64,000 nt of DNA from Arcticibacter sp045629565 (GCF_045629565.1 NZ_JAZQRL010000111.1:62001-126000); one strand, 5' to 3'; positions 24,864-35,056 are shown, counted from the stretch's first letter. Notes: generated from the sequence alone by a model not told the origin. Numbers and translations: made by a program.

Positions 24864-26480
24864 TTAATCTACATTATCATGCAAAAAAGAATTATTAGGC
24901 CTTATTTCGGTTACCCCATCCTCGTTTGACAAGGTGAAGCGCGAAACCTGAGATTCTGAAGAATGCGGAACCTGCTGTAACGCCATTTGCTTTCTTTTGT
25001 ATGCCGGCTCTGCTTCAAGCTCCTGAAGACCATTAGCCGAACGTAGCTTCATGCTCAGATCCTTAAGTCTCAAAATACGCTCTCTCGACTTTCTCAACTG
25101 CTCTTCTATCGACTCGTCTGTCTTGTTCTCGTCAGGATTATAAGCGACTGGTTCAGCCGGTTTCGCTGACTCAGCATTTGCAGGTGCAGATTGTGCAGGT
25201 AGGTCATCAAACTGATACTCGCTGTCCGTTACTTTAAAACCGAAGTCAAAAGACGATTCCTGAACCTGTTTTTCTTCATCCTGCAAAGTATGTCTGATCA
25301 CTTTTGGCTGTTCAGCAACCTTCTTCTCCTCCACTTTCTTAGGAGCAAAACCTCCAAACAAATCAACCTGCAACTCTGCAGTAAATTGAGATGGAGCCGG
25401 CGCCTCTTCCTTCACCTCTTCAACCTGCTCAATGAAAGAGTTTACAGGCATAATCATCGGTGCATTATCCGGCGTTAGCAAAGACACCTTCTTCTGATGG
25501 CTCTTTTCTATGGCCCTTTCTTCCTTTGTCTGGAAGCCCGTCGCAATAATTGTTACCGAAATTTTATCACCCAGGTTCTCATCCATACAGTTACCCCAGA
25601 TAAGGTCAGCAGCTAAGCCAGCTTCATCCTGAATGTAATCAGTAATCACACTCACCTCGTCCATAGAAACTTCTCTGGAACCTGAACTGATGTTTAACAG
25701 AATATATCGGGCACCTTCAATCTCGTTATCCTTCAGCAATGGAGATGCAAGAGCACCCTCTACCGCACGCAGAGCACGGCTCTCGCCTTCCGCAGAATAG
25801 CTACCCATGATCGCTACCCCACTATTGTTCATCACCGTACGAACATCCTTAAAGTCGACGTTTATATAACCCGGGATGGTAATAATTTCCGCGATACCCT
25901 TTGCTGCAGTAGTTAAAATATTGTCAGCCTGGGCGAAGGCCGCACTAAGTGTCAGGTTTCCGAAGATCTCCCTCAACCTGTCGTTGGAAATGACCAGGTA
26001 AGAATCCACGTACTTTTTAAACTCTTCCAGTCCTTCTTCAGCCTGCATCTTCCTGCGCTTACCCTCAAAAGAGAATGGCGTAGTAATGATACCCACCGTG
26101 AGGATATCCAACTCTTTCGCAGCTTTGGCAATAATCGGACTTGCGCCCGTGCCTGTTCCACCACCCATTCCTGCCGTAATAAACAACATTTTGGTTGTGC
26201 TGCCAAGCATGCGTTTTATATCTTCAATATTTTCAATCGCAGAGTTTTTCCCAACTTCAGGTATGGAGCCAGCCCCCATGCCCTCCGTTAAACTTGCACC
26301 CAACTGAACCTTGTTAGGGATCGGGCTAAGCTCAAGGGCCTGGGCGTCCGTATTACAGATGATAAAGTCCACCCCTGTAATTCCTTGCCTATACATATGG
26401 TTTACTGCGTTACCACCGCCGCCACCAACACCAATTACCTTGATAATTGATGATTTTTCTTTTAACATTTCAAACTGCAT
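24864..26480 (-). CDS. ftsZ: Cell-division GTPase FtsZ
   Basis: A 538-residue tubulin homologue that forms the Z-ring. It has GVGGGGGNAVNHM, the tubulin signature GGGTGTGASP, and the T7-loop region NVDFKDVRTVM. The GTPase core ends near residue 320 and is followed by about 200 residues of low-complexity, Glu/Pro/Ala/Lys-rich linker, longer than the roughly 380-residue E. coli protein and common in Bacteroidota. The end differs from the classical E. coli FtsA/ZipA-binding tail. The ATG at 26480 (MQFEMLKEKS) is preferred over a TTG five codons upstream. Last gene of the cluster. Confidence 0.97.
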   Translation of the reverse strand: MQFEMLKEKSSIIKVIGVGGGGGNAVNHMYRQGITGVDFIICNTDAQALELSPIPNKVQLGASLTEGMGAGSIPEVGKNSAIENIEDIKRMLGSTTKMLFITAGMGGGTGTGASPIIAKAAKELDILTVGIITTPFSFEGKRRKMQAEEGLEEFKKYVDSYLVISNDRLREIFGNLTLSAAFAQADNILTTAAKGIAEIITIPGYINVDFKDVRTVMNNSGVAIMGSYSAEGESRALRAVEGALASPLLKDNEIEGARYILLNISSGSREVSMDEVSVITDYIQDEAGLAADLIWGNCMDENLGDKISVTIIATGFQTKEERAIEKSHQKKVSLLTPDNAPMIMPVNSFIEQVEEVKEEAPAPSQFTAELQVDLFGGFAPKKVEEKKVAEQPKVIRHTLQDEEKQVQESSFDFGFKVTDSEYQFDDLPAQSAPANAESAKPAEPVAYNPDENKTDESIEEQLRKSRERILRLKDLSMKLRSANGLQELEAEPAYKRKQMALQQVPHSSESQVSRFTLSNEDGVTEIRPNNSFLHDNVD

Positions 26481-26559
26481 ATCGTTATCAATCAATAGAG
26501 TAGATTTCGAATTTTATCGCCATTGCACCATTGTAATATTAAATAATTTTACACAAAGG

Positions 26560-26588
26560 TTTTCCACATTTGTTAAGATTGTGGAAAA
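26560..26588. promoter_or_regulatory. Inverted pair of DnaA-box-like 9-mers between ftsA and ftsZ
   Basis: TTTTCCACA at 26560-26568 and its exact reverse complement at 26580-26588 face each other across 11 bases. Each fits the loose DnaA-box consensus TTWTNCACA. They lie in the 126-bp gap between ftsA and ftsZ, the largest gap in the cluster, so a control point for ftsZ is plausible. As RNA the pair would also form a 9-bp hairpin, but no U-run follows. DnaA binding is inferred only. Confidence 0.45.
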
Positions 26589-26606
26589 ATAATCCTTTGT
26601 TGAAAA

Positions 26607-27956
26607 TTACTTAAGATAATCCTCATCTTTAATGTCATCCTTAATGAACCTCGCACCCGTCTGAAGCAACTTGTCAAACAAGCCAATACTTTTCTTAGCC
26701 TTCGGATCCTGAGGCGCTTGCACATAAACACCCGGCTGTTTCATCATTTCCTGAACCTCTTCCGCCTTCTGAATACCTTTGATCAAAAGACCGATACCAG
26801 TAGCATACAGCGGACTCTTCAGGTCGTCATATATATTCTTTGGCAAGACCTCATTTTTAGCGAGATGCTCGTTAGGATACCCTACGCGGCAATCAAGCCC
26901 TGTAACGTACTCAACCAGTTGCGGAAGATGCTTCAACTGCGCACCGCCACCAGTAATCACGATACCCGCAATCAGTCTTTTTTCATATCCGGAAGCCTTG
27001 ATCTCATAGTACACATGCTCAATGATCTCTTCCATTCGGGCCTGGATAACATAAGCCAGGTTCTTAACAGAAATCTCCTTGGGTTCCCTTCCTCTCAATC
27101 CGGGCACGGATATAATTTCGTTGTCTTTGTTCTCATCAGCAAGCGCAGAACCAAAACGTGTTTTCAAGAGTTCCGCCTGATTACGCATAACCGAACATCC
27201 TTCGCGGATATCCTCCGTGACACTGTTGCCTCCGAAAGGAATTACAGCCGTATGCCTGATAATGCCCTCGTGGAAGATCGCAATATCGGTCGTACCACCA
27301 CCGATATCGACCAGGACTACACCTGCTTCCTTTTCCTCGTCGCTCAATACCGCGTCTGAAGATGCCAGAGGCTCAAGGATCAGTTCCTGCGTCTCGAGAT
27401 TCGCATTCCGAACGCATTTCAGAATATTCCGAACAGCGCTCACATGACCGGAAATAATATGGAAGTTCGCCTCAAGACGTACCCCTGCCATTCCTATCGG
27501 ATCTTTGATACCCGGCTCGTTATCAATCGTAAACTCCTGTGGGAGCACATGAATAATTTCTTCTCCAGGAGGCATGACCAACTTATACATATCCTCGATA
27601 AGTTTCTCAATATCCTTGCGCTGGATCTCGTTCTGCAGATCTTTTCTCGTAAGAATTCCGCGGTGCTGAAGGCTCTTGATATGCTGGCCTGCGATACCCA
27701 CGTTCACGATTTTGATCTCCACATTAGACTGGACACTGGCATCTTCAACAGCCTGCAGAATACCCTGAACAGTCTTTTGTATATTAGCCACCACGCCACG
27801 GCTCACACCAGCCGATTCTGCCTTGCCCAATCCGAGTATCTCTATCTTCCCATGCCCACTTCTGCGGCCAACTATCACACAAATTTTTGTTGTTCCTATG
27901 TCTAAACCAACGACAATAGGCGAATTTTTCGATGATGTAGAAGTGCCTTTATCCAT
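26607..27956 (-). CDS. ftsA: Cell-division actin-like protein FtsA
   Basis: A 449-residue ASKHA-fold ATPase that anchors FtsZ to the membrane. The phosphate-1 loop is VGLDIGTTKICVIVG, the phosphate-2 loop DIGGGTTDIA and the adenosine motif ITGGGAQLK; the 1C insertion domain (about 100-180) is present, and the end (LLQTGARFIKDDI) could be an amphipathic membrane helix. The ATG at 27956 is chosen, 49 bases after ftsQ; the open frame continues to a TTG at 28043 but that overlaps ftsQ and adds only unrelated polar residues. Confidence 0.96.
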   Translation of the reverse strand: MDKGTSTSSKNSPIVVGLDIGTTKICVIVGRRSGHGKIEILGLGKAESAGVSRGVVANIQKTVQGILQAVEDASVQSNVEIKIVNVGIAGQHIKSLQHRGILTRKDLQNEIQRKDIEKLIEDMYKLVMPPGEEIIHVLPQEFTIDNEPGIKDPIGMAGVRLEANFHIISGHVSAVRNILKCVRNANLETQELILEPLASSDAVLSDEEKEAGVVLVDIGGGTTDIAIFHEGIIRHTAVIPFGGNSVTEDIREGCSVMRNQAELLKTRFGSALADENKDNEIISVPGLRGREPKEISVKNLAYVIQARMEEIIEHVYYEIKASGYEKRLIAGIVITGGGAQLKHLPQLVEYVTGLDCRVGYPNEHLAKNEVLPKNIYDDLKSPLYATGIGLLIKGIQKAEEVQEMMKQPGVYVQAPQDPKAKKSIGLFDKLLQTGARFIKDDIKDEDYLK

Positions 27957-28005
27957 AACTAAGGTGTTAATTTTTTTTGCTGATGTATTGTTAATGTTTT
28001 CCGTT

Positions 28006-28815
28006 TTATTTTTTTGTTGTGACGATCCAGGCACTGTCTGCAAGATTACGCTCGCAGATGATCTGATTCGTGTATTTAATATTTATTGTTTTATAAGCGT
28101 TCCATCCCACAACCGGCATAGCCTTTTTGTAGAAAGTCTTCAAGTTGCGCAGCCTTATCTCCAAAGAGTCGGCATCGCCTAAAATGATCTTCTGATTTCC
28201 AACACGAGGCACGACCTCAATATCTCGTTGTGCGTTCACATAAAGCTGTTCAAACTGGTCGCGCCATAAAGAATCCTTTTCAACGTACAGAGCTGTTTTA
28301 TACAAGTCGCGAGTCACTTTTGTTCTAAGCGAATCATCTCTTTTGGTATAATTTTCCATTATGTAACCGTTTGCTACCAACACATGCGGCGTATAGTCCT
28401 TAGACGTAGGAATTTTGTTTCCCAGACGGTCAATGTAATAATCCTGATTGCTCAAAGTAATCACTCTCAAAATCGGATCACTCTGGATAACCTTAATATT
28501 CACCGTGCCGTCCATATCCGCAAAAACCTTAGCGTCCCTGATATAAGGATTCCGCTTAAACTCATTTTCCAGCTCATGCAAGTTGATCTCATGCAAGTAC
28601 TTACTGATGATCAATCCTGAATGGTTCAAAATAATTCTGTTCACCTCATTACGGTCAATAAACCCCGCCGTACCGGGAATGATAACCTTAATATCCTTAC
28701 ACTTCAAATAGCTCTTTTTACTGTCAATAAAGCTCATCAAAGTAACCAGTCCTCCGATGCAGAGCAACCACGTGAACACGTACAAAATCCGTTTCCAGGC
28801 GATCCTTTTAAGCAT
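28006..28815 (-). CDS. ftsQ: Cell-division protein FtsQ
   Basis: A 269-residue protein with one N-terminal membrane helix (about 10-28, ILYVFTWLLCIGGLVTLM) and a periplasmic POTRA/FtsQ domain (about 45-240). Sequence conservation in FtsQ is low, so the call rests on topology, the pattern of the POTRA segment (NEFKRNPYIRDAKVFADMDGTVNIKV follows the usual alternation) and its place between murC and ftsA. It overlaps murC by eight bases. Confidence 0.9.
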   Translation of the reverse strand: MLKRIAWKRILYVFTWLLCIGGLVTLMSFIDSKKSYLKCKDIKVIIPGTAGFIDRNEVNRIILNHSGLIISKYLHEINLHELENEFKRNPYIRDAKVFADMDGTVNIKVIQSDPILRVITLSNQDYYIDRLGNKIPTSKDYTPHVLVANGYIMENYTKRDDSLRTKVTRDLYKTALYVEKDSLWRDQFEQLYVNAQRDIEVVPRVGNQKIILGDADSLEIRLRNLKTFYKKAMPVVGWNAYKTINIKYTNQIICERNLADSAWIVTTKK

Positions 28816-30160
28816 GGCTCATCACTTCCTTTAAAGGTCCAACCATAGTGTCAATATCACCCGCTCCCGCTGTGAGCAGAAGCTCCGGTTTACGGATCGA
28901 AATATAATGCAGGCACTCCTCCATGCTGCAAAGCATTTTAAGTCCACCTTTCACTTCGTCCAGTATCATCCTTGATGTCACCCCTTCTATGGGCAGCTCC
29001 CTCGCAGGATAGATGTCCAGAAGGATCAGCTCATCTGCCATACTCAGTGCTTCGGCAAAGCCCGACGCAAAATCCCTCGTACGGGAATACAAATGCGGCT
29101 GAAAAATCACCGTTAGAGTCCGCTCGGGATACAGCGTCTTTACCGCCGAAATACAGGCCTTCAATTCTTCCGGGTGATGAGCATAGTCATCGATATAAAC
29201 CGATTTTTCTGATCTTACCACATACTCGAACCGGCGTTTAACACCCCGAAAATCAGCAATAGCCGCCTTAATTTTCTCAGCCGGAATCTGTAAATAAAGC
29301 GCTGTCTGTATCGCTGCTACCGCATTTTCTATATTATGCAATCCTGGCAGGGGCATCGCAATATCACTTATCGCAATTCCTTCACCCGAAAAGTCGAAAA
29401 AGAACTGACCGTTTTCAACCCGGACGCTATGCGCATAACTCTCCGCCTGGCCGGATGCTGAATAAGTCAATCCGCCTGTCAGCGCCAGGCCCTTTTTATG
29501 AATGAGCTTTCCACCGCTTTTCAGCTGTGAAGCAAAAAGTCGAAAAGACTCCTTCACCTGATCATCTGTTCCATAGATATCGAGGTGATCTGCATCCATC
29601 GACGTCACAATGGCGATATCCGGATGAAGCGTCAAGAACGAACGATCATATTCATCCGCTTCTACCACCATGACGTTATTCGCTCCAAACAACACGTTGG
29701 TATTGAAATTCGAAGAAATCCCTCCCAAGAAAGCGGTACAATCATAACCCGTATGCTTCAGTATATGCGCAACCAGCGTCGACGTAGTCGTCTTCCCATG
29801 GGTTCCGGCCACAGCAATAGTAAACATCCCCTTGCTGATGATTCCCAGCACTTCCGAACGTTTCTTCAGTACATAGCCCCCATCTTTGAAATAATTCAAT
29901 ATCCTGGATTCCCTCGGAATAGCCGGGGTGTAAATGACCAGAATATTTTCCCTGTCCGTCCAGCTGTCCGCAATATCACTCGTATCATCAATAAACGAAA
30001 CACTGATATTTTCTTCAACAAGACGATCTGTTAGTGCAGTACGCGTACGGTCATAGCCGCCCACCTGGCATCCTCTTTTATGAAAATACCGGGCCAGCCC
30101 GCTCATACCTATGCCGCCGATACCTACGAGATAAACCTTCCTTATTGAATCCAGCTCCAT
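28808..30160 (-). CDS. murC: UDP-N-acetylmuramate--L-alanine ligase
   Basis: A 450-residue Mur ligase that adds L-Ala to UDP-MurNAc. It shows the N-terminal dinucleotide-like VGIGGIGMSGLA, the ATP loop VAGTHGKTTTS, the metal-binding EADEYDRSFL, HLDIYGT and DDYAHHPEE. The start ATG at 30160 is eight bases after the murG stop, and its end overlaps ftsQ, so translation of the cluster is tightly coupled here. Confidence 0.97.
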   Translation of the reverse strand: MELDSIRKVYLVGIGGIGMSGLARYFHKRGCQVGGYDRTRTALTDRLVEENISVSFIDDTSDIADSWTDRENILVIYTPAIPRESRILNYFKDGGYVLKKRSEVLGIISKGMFTIAVAGTHGKTTTSTLVAHILKHTGYDCTAFLGGISSNFNTNVLFGANNVMVVEADEYDRSFLTLHPDIAIVTSMDADHLDIYGTDDQVKESFRLFASQLKSGGKLIHKKGLALTGGLTYSASGQAESYAHSVRVENGQFFFDFSGEGIAISDIAMPLPGLHNIENAVAAIQTALYLQIPAEKIKAAIADFRGVKRRFEYVVRSEKSVYIDDYAHHPEELKACISAVKTLYPERTLTVIFQPHLYSRTRDFASGFAEALSMADELILLDIYPARELPIEGVTSRMILDEVKGGLKMLCSMEECLHYISIRKPELLLTAGAGDIDTMVGPLKEVMSHA

Positions 30161-30168
30161 TTATCTGA

Positions 30169-31266
30169 TCATTTAGCTATAATTAAAACTTCTTTTGCAA
30201 TCACATCATCAGCATCCGGAAGCGCCAGGCCCGCAATATTCGCTCTCAGCTCCCTGCATTTCTGCTCATCCCTGATCAGGCTCACAGCCAGCGATCCCAG
30301 CGTTCCCTCTGCTTCCTGATCAGTGATCAGTACCGCCGCATTGCGCTTGACCAGGGCCATGGCATTCTGTGTCTGATGATCTTCTGCCACGTTGGGCGAA
30401 GGCACCAGGATCACCGGCTTAGCGATCACACATAGCTCCGCAATCGTACCGGCACCCGCTCTCGATATGATCACATCTGCAGCAGCATAAGCAAGATCCA
30501 TACGGTTCAAAAATTCAACAATGCGCACATTCTCATGCACTTTATCCTGAGTTTTCTCCAGTATCGACTTATAATAAAACTTGCCTGTCTGCCAAATCAG
30601 CTGCACATCTTCTTTATCAAAAAGATCCAACTCAGCCAACATGCTTTTATTCAGCGTTCCTGCTCCAAGACTTCCGCCCGTAACCAGAACCGTCTTTTTA
30701 TCTCCCGACAATCCGAAACTTGCAAGAGCTTCAGCGCGTTTCCCGTCTACATCAACCGCTTCCTTCCGAATCGGATTACCTGTCATCAACAGCTTGTCAG
30801 CCGGAAAAAACTGATCCATTCCGGAGAATGCCACACATATTTTTTCCGCTTTTCTGCCCAGCCACTTATTGGTCATGCCTGCGTAGGAATTCTGCTCCTG
30901 GATCAGATAAGGGACGTTCATATTCCCTGCCGCCAGCAACAACGGTCCTGACGCATAACCCCCAACACCTACAGCCGCATCAGGCTTAAATTCCCTGATT
31001 ACAGCCCTTGCCTTCACTAAGCTTGCTACAACCTTGAAAGGCAGCTTCAGATTTTTCAACAACGAATGGCGTTGAAAGCCCTGAATATCCAATCCAACTA
31101 TCTTATACCCGGCAGCAGGAACCTTTTCCATTTCCATACGTCCGTTAGCACCAACAAAGAGGATCTCCGTTGCCGGATCAAGGCGCTTCAACGCATTAGC
31201 AATGGCTATCGCAGGGAATATATGCCCTCCGGTTCCTCCTCCACTGATGATTATTCTTTTCGCCAT
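30169..31266 (-). CDS. murG: UDP-GlcNAc transferase MurG (lipid II synthesis)
   Basis: A 365-residue GT28 enzyme that adds GlcNAc to lipid I on the inner face of the cytoplasmic membrane. The N-terminal glycine loop is SGGGTGGHIFPA and the donor-site region is ISRAGAGTIAELC. ATG at 31266 (MAKRIIISGGG) is preferred; a GTG three codons earlier (31275), two bases after the ftsW stop, is also possible. Confidence 0.97.
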   Translation of the reverse strand: MAKRIIISGGGTGGHIFPAIAIANALKRLDPATEILFVGANGRMEMEKVPAAGYKIVGLDIQGFQRHSLLKNLKLPFKVVASLVKARAVIREFKPDAAVGVGGYASGPLLLAAGNMNVPYLIQEQNSYAGMTNKWLGRKAEKICVAFSGMDQFFPADKLLMTGNPIRKEAVDVDGKRAEALASFGLSGDKKTVLVTGGSLGAGTLNKSMLAELDLFDKEDVQLIWQTGKFYYKSILEKTQDKVHENVRIVEFLNRMDLAYAAADVIISRAGAGTIAELCVIAKPVILVPSPNVAEDHQTQNAMALVKRNAAVLITDQEAEGTLGSLAVSLIRDEQKCRELRANIAGLALPDADDVIAKEVLIIAK

Positions 31267-31277
31267 TTTCTTCACTC

Positions 31278-32450
31278 TTACATTGCCGGTATCTCACCCA
31301 CAACAATTTTATCTTCTACTGATTTTTCCTTACTTTTCTTCTCGTCAATATCCCGACTAACACTCAGGATGATCCCAAAAGCCACGCTCGTAAACAATAT
31401 CGACGTTCCGCCCATACTAACCAGGGGGAGCGGCACACCGGTAACCGGGCCCAGCCCCACCGCTACCGCCATATTCGCAAATGCCTGAATCGACAGACTA
31501 AAACTCAGTCCGGCCGCAAGCAGCGCCCCGAAGGCCTTCGGGCTAGCCGTCACAATCAATACGCAACGATAAAGCAGCATCAGATACAGAAACACGATCC
31601 CCATCCCCCCAACAAGTCCATACTCTTCAATGATCAATGCATACACAAAGTCAGAATAAGGGTGCGGCAGGTAATTTCTTTGAGTACTATTACCCGGTCC
31701 TTTACCAAAAATACCACCTGTAGCAATCGCGATCTTCGCCTGGTTTGCCTGAAAAGCCTTGTCTGGATCTGCTTTTTCAGGATGCATATACACCTCAATA
31801 CGCGAAGCATAAGTTGCCCGTCTCGGACCCAGAAAAATAACACCCATTAACACCACCAAACCCGCCAGGCATACCGCCGAAATTTGCTTGATGCTGATCC
31901 TTCCAATGATGAGCAACAATATACTCACACCAAACAGCATGATGGCCGTCGAGAGATTTGCAATGGCAATCAAAAGAAAGACCAAAGTCACCCAAAACAT
32001 GATGGGTAAAAATGATTTCTTAACATCCTTAATCTGCTCCTGTTTCCTGGTCAGCAACCTGGCCAGAAACGTAATGAGCGCCAGCTTGGCAAGATCCGAA
32101 GTCTGGAAAGTCTGATTAATGATGGGTATTGTAACCCATCTACTGGCATCATTTACATGATTTCCAAACAGTAAAGTATAGAATAAGAGCGGTATAGCCA
32201 CAATCATCAGCACCTTGGAAAGGCCCGCATAATACCGGTAGTCCAGCAAATGCGAAAAATACATCAGGGCCAAACCGCCGATGATCATTACCAGATGCTT
32301 AAACAAATACTGCTCTGTACCCACCCCCTTTTTATAGGCGAGCGTACCTGTCGAGCTGTACACCGCTAACAATGATAATACAGAAAGTAAAATCACAATC
32401 AGCCAGATCCAACGGTCTCCTTTTGCCCTGCTTAATATACTTTCAACCAT
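31278..32450 (-). CDS. ftsW: Septal peptidoglycan polymerase FtsW (SEDS)
   Basis: A 390-residue polytopic membrane protein of the SEDS family with about ten membrane helices. It links lipid II into glycan strands together with the class B PBP FtsI, encoded five genes upstream. SEDS hallmarks are visible in FGKGPGNSTQRNYLPHPYSD, the periplasmic loop, and in PLPLVSMGGTSILF near the end. A charged tail of about 30 residues follows the last helix. Confidence 0.96.
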   Translation of the reverse strand: MVESILSRAKGDRWIWLIVILLSVLSLLAVYSSTGTLAYKKGVGTEQYLFKHLVMIIGGLALMYFSHLLDYRYYAGLSKVLMIVAIPLLFYTLLFGNHVNDASRWVTIPIINQTFQTSDLAKLALITFLARLLTRKQEQIKDVKKSFLPIMFWVTLVFLLIAIANLSTAIMLFGVSILLLIIGRISIKQISAVCLAGLVVLMGVIFLGPRRATYASRIEVYMHPEKADPDKAFQANQAKIAIATGGIFGKGPGNSTQRNYLPHPYSDFVYALIIEEYGLVGGMGIVFLYLMLLYRCVLIVTASPKAFGALLAAGLSFSLSIQAFANMAVAVGLGPVTGVPLPLVSMGGTSILFTSVAFGIILSVSRDIDEKKSKEKSVEDKIVVGEIPAM

Positions 32451-32468
32451 AACCTTACCGTTTTTTCA

Positions 32469-33815
32469 TTACAAATTCTTTATTGCCGCCTTGAACTGAT
32501 CTCCGCGATCTTCGTAATTCTTAAATAAGTCAAAACTCGCGCAAGCCGGTGATAGCAATACCGTATCGCCCTTCTTGGCAAGATGATAAGACATCTCCAC
32601 AGCATCCTGGGCAGAGAAAGTATTCACAATCATCTCCACATCATTTTCAAAAGCCTCATGGATACGCTTATTGTCCTTACCCAGACAAACAATCGCGCGC
32701 ACTTTCTTACGAACAAGATCTTTGAGGATAGAATAGTCATTTCCCTTATCCACACCGCCCAGAATCAGGATTACGTCCGTCGTCATGCTTTCCAAGGCGT
32801 ACCATGTGGAGTTCACATTAGTCGCCTTCGAATCATTAATAAATTCAACGCCGGTAATTCGTCCTGCATGCTCTAGCCTATGTTCGATATTCTTAAAATC
32901 GCCCATGCTCTCTCTTACGCTTTCGTTGCGCAATTCAAGAACCTTAGCCACAATACCCGAAGCCATAGAATTGTAGATATTGTGCTTTCCCTGTAACGCT
33001 AAATCTGTAATAGTCATCTTAAATTCTTGTTCTGTATTGAGTTTAATAATTATCTGATTGTCTTTCATATACGCGCCCCTTTCGAGCTCCTCCTTGATGG
33101 AAAAAGGATAAGTCACTGCTACCGCAGGATGCTTCTTTAATATTTCAATCGTTTCAGGATCGTCGGCACAATAAATGAAAACATCACTTTCCGTCTGGTT
33201 CTGAATAATCCGGATTTTTGATTCCGCATAGTTCTCCAGCTTGTAATCATAGCGATCAAGGTGGTCGGGCGTGATATTCAGCAATACCGCAATATCCGCC
33301 TTAAACTCGTACATATCGTCGAGCATGAAACTACTGATCTCCAGAACGTACCAGTCATGCTCTGACTGCGCAACCTGACGGGCAAAGCTCTGCCCGATAT
33401 TCCCGGCGAGCCCTACGTTCATACCAGCATTCTTCAGAATGTGGTAGGTTAGCATCGTAGTCGTCGACTTTCCATTAGACCCCGTTATGCAGATGGTCTT
33501 CGCGTTGGAATACCTCGAAGCAAATTCAATTTCAGAAACAATTGAAACACCTTTCTCCCGAAGTTTCTTCACCAAAGGTGCCTTTTCGGGGATGCCAGGG
33601 CTTTTGATCACCTCATCAGCCAACTCGATCTTCTCTACCGAATGCTGCGACTGCTCGAACGCTATCCCCGCATCCTCCAGCTCTTTTATATATTGTGGAG
33701 CGATAGGTCCCGCATCTGACACAAAAACCTCGAAGCCCTGCTTTTGCGCCAAAACAGCTGCTCCTGTGCCACTTTCGCCCGCACCTAAAATCACGATATA
33801 ACGCTTCGGTTCCAT
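32469..33815 (-). CDS. murD: UDP-N-acetylmuramoylalanine--D-glutamate ligase
   Basis: A 448-residue Mur ligase that adds D-Glu. The ATP loop is ITGSNGKSTTTM, followed by EISSFMLDD, NITPDHLDRYD and the C-terminal domain with LILGGVDKGNDY and LLSPACASFDLFKNYEDRG, the typical MurD ending. Its start overlaps the mraY stop by one base. Confidence 0.97.
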   Translation of the reverse strand: MEPKRYIVILGAGESGTGAAVLAQKQGFEVFVSDAGPIAPQYIKELEDAGIAFEQSQHSVEKIELADEVIKSPGIPEKAPLVKKLREKGVSIVSEIEFASRYSNAKTICITGSNGKSTTTMLTYHILKNAGMNVGLAGNIGQSFARQVAQSEHDWYVLEISSFMLDDMYEFKADIAVLLNITPDHLDRYDYKLENYAESKIRIIQNQTESDVFIYCADDPETIEILKKHPAVAVTYPFSIKEELERGAYMKDNQIIIKLNTEQEFKMTITDLALQGKHNIYNSMASGIVAKVLELRNESVRESMGDFKNIEHRLEHAGRITGVEFINDSKATNVNSTWYALESMTTDVILILGGVDKGNDYSILKDLVRKKVRAIVCLGKDNKRIHEAFENDVEMIVNTFSAQDAVEMSYHLAKKGDTVLLSPACASFDLFKNYEDRGDQFKAAIKNL

Positions 33816-35056
33816 TATCTTAACTTTAAGGTTACAATTGTTAATACCGCCAATATTATCCCTACGATCCAGAAACGTGTCACGATCTTCGACTCGTGGT
33901 AACCCTTCTTCTGGTAATGGTGGTGCACCGGCGACATCAATAAAATCCGACGGCCCTCACCAAATTTTTTCTTCGTATACTTAAAGTAAGACACCTGCAG
34001 AATGACCGATAAATTCTCAAATAAGAACACGCCACACAGAATCGGGATCAACAATTCCTTCCGGATCATGATCGCGAACGCGGCGATGATACCACCAATC
34101 GCCAAACTTCCGGTATCCCCCATGAACACCTGCGCGGGATAAGAATTATACCATAAAAAGCCTACACACGCTCCCACGAAAGCACCCGCAAAAATCACGA
34201 GCTCTCCCGAATTGGGGATATACATAATATTCAGGTATTCCGCCATAATGGTATTACCCGATACATAGGCCAGCACGGCCAGCGTAACCCCAATGATCGC
34301 CGAGGTCCCCGTCGCCAGCCCGTCTATCCCATCCGTAATGTTGGCGCCGTTTGATACTGCCGTCACGATCACAATCACAAAAAACAGGAACACCACCAAC
34401 GCATATTTCTCATATCCCTCCCCCAGGAAGCTCAGGAATTTCGCATAGTCAAATTCGTTGTTCTTCACGAAAGGAATATTTGTCATAGTCGACTTCAGGT
34501 TCTGGGTGAAATAGTATGAATTACCCTTCTGATGTACCTCGAGCGGACTGGTATTCGTAGTCGGCAAGGTCACCTGCTGCCGCACAACAATATCCGGATG
34601 GAAATACATCGTCCAGCCGATGATAAGTGCCAGCACAACCTGCCCCAAGATTTTAAACCTTCCTGCAAGACCTTCCTTATCCTTCTTAAATACTTTGATA
34701 TAGTCATCAATAAACCCGATAATCCCCATCCACACGGTGGTAACAAGCATCAAAATGATATAGATATTTTCCAGCTTGGCAAACAAAAGCGTCGGAATCA
34801 GAATACCCAGAAGAATGATGATACCACCCATTGTAGGTGTCCCCTGCTTCTGCATCTGTCCTTCAAGCCCCAGGTTTCTCACCGTTTCACCAACCTGCAT
34901 CGCTTGCAGCTTCTTGATCAGTCTACTCCCGTAGATCGTCGTGAACAATAGCGAGAAAATGATCGACATGGCCGTTCTGAAGGATATGTATTGAAACACG
35001 CCCGTCCCGGTTAGACCGTATTCATTATGCAACCATGTAAATAGATAATATAACAT
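33815..35056 (-). CDS. mraY: Phospho-MurNAc-pentapeptide translocase MraY
   Basis: A 413-residue membrane enzyme with about ten helices that makes lipid I. Conserved cytoplasmic motifs are GTPTMGG, FIDDYIKV with the catalytic Asp pair, NGANITDGIDGLA, MGDTGSLAIGG and SPVHHHYQKKG. An insertion of around 50 residues after the fourth or fifth helix (residues 170-215) is longer than in E. coli and usual in Bacteroidota. One-base stop/start overlaps join it to murE and murD. murF, often found just before mraY, is absent. Confidence 0.97.
   Translation of the reverse strand: MLYYLFTWLHNEYGLTGTGVFQYISFRTAMSIIFSLLFTTIYGSRLIKKLQAMQVGETVRNLGLEGQMQKQGTPTMGGIIILLGILIPTLLFAKLENIYIILMLVTTVWMGIIGFIDDYIKVFKKDKEGLAGRFKILGQVVLALIIGWTMYFHPDIVVRQQVTLPTTNTSPLEVHQKGNSYYFTQNLKSTMTNIPFVKNNEFDYAKFLSFLGEGYEKYALVVFLFFVIVIVTAVSNGANITDGIDGLATGTSAIIGVTLAVLAYVSGNTIMAEYLNIMYIPNSGELVIFAGAFVGACVGFLWYNSYPAQVFMGDTGSLAIGGIIAAFAIMIRKELLIPILCGVFLFENLSVILQVSYFKYTKKKFGEGRRILLMSPVHHHYQKKGYHESKIVTRFWIVGIILAVLTIVTLKLR

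Noticed and set aside
26718..27359. 213-codon frame antisense to ftsA
   Set aside because: Full overlap with ftsA, whose motifs are unmistakable; the antisense product is compositionally odd.
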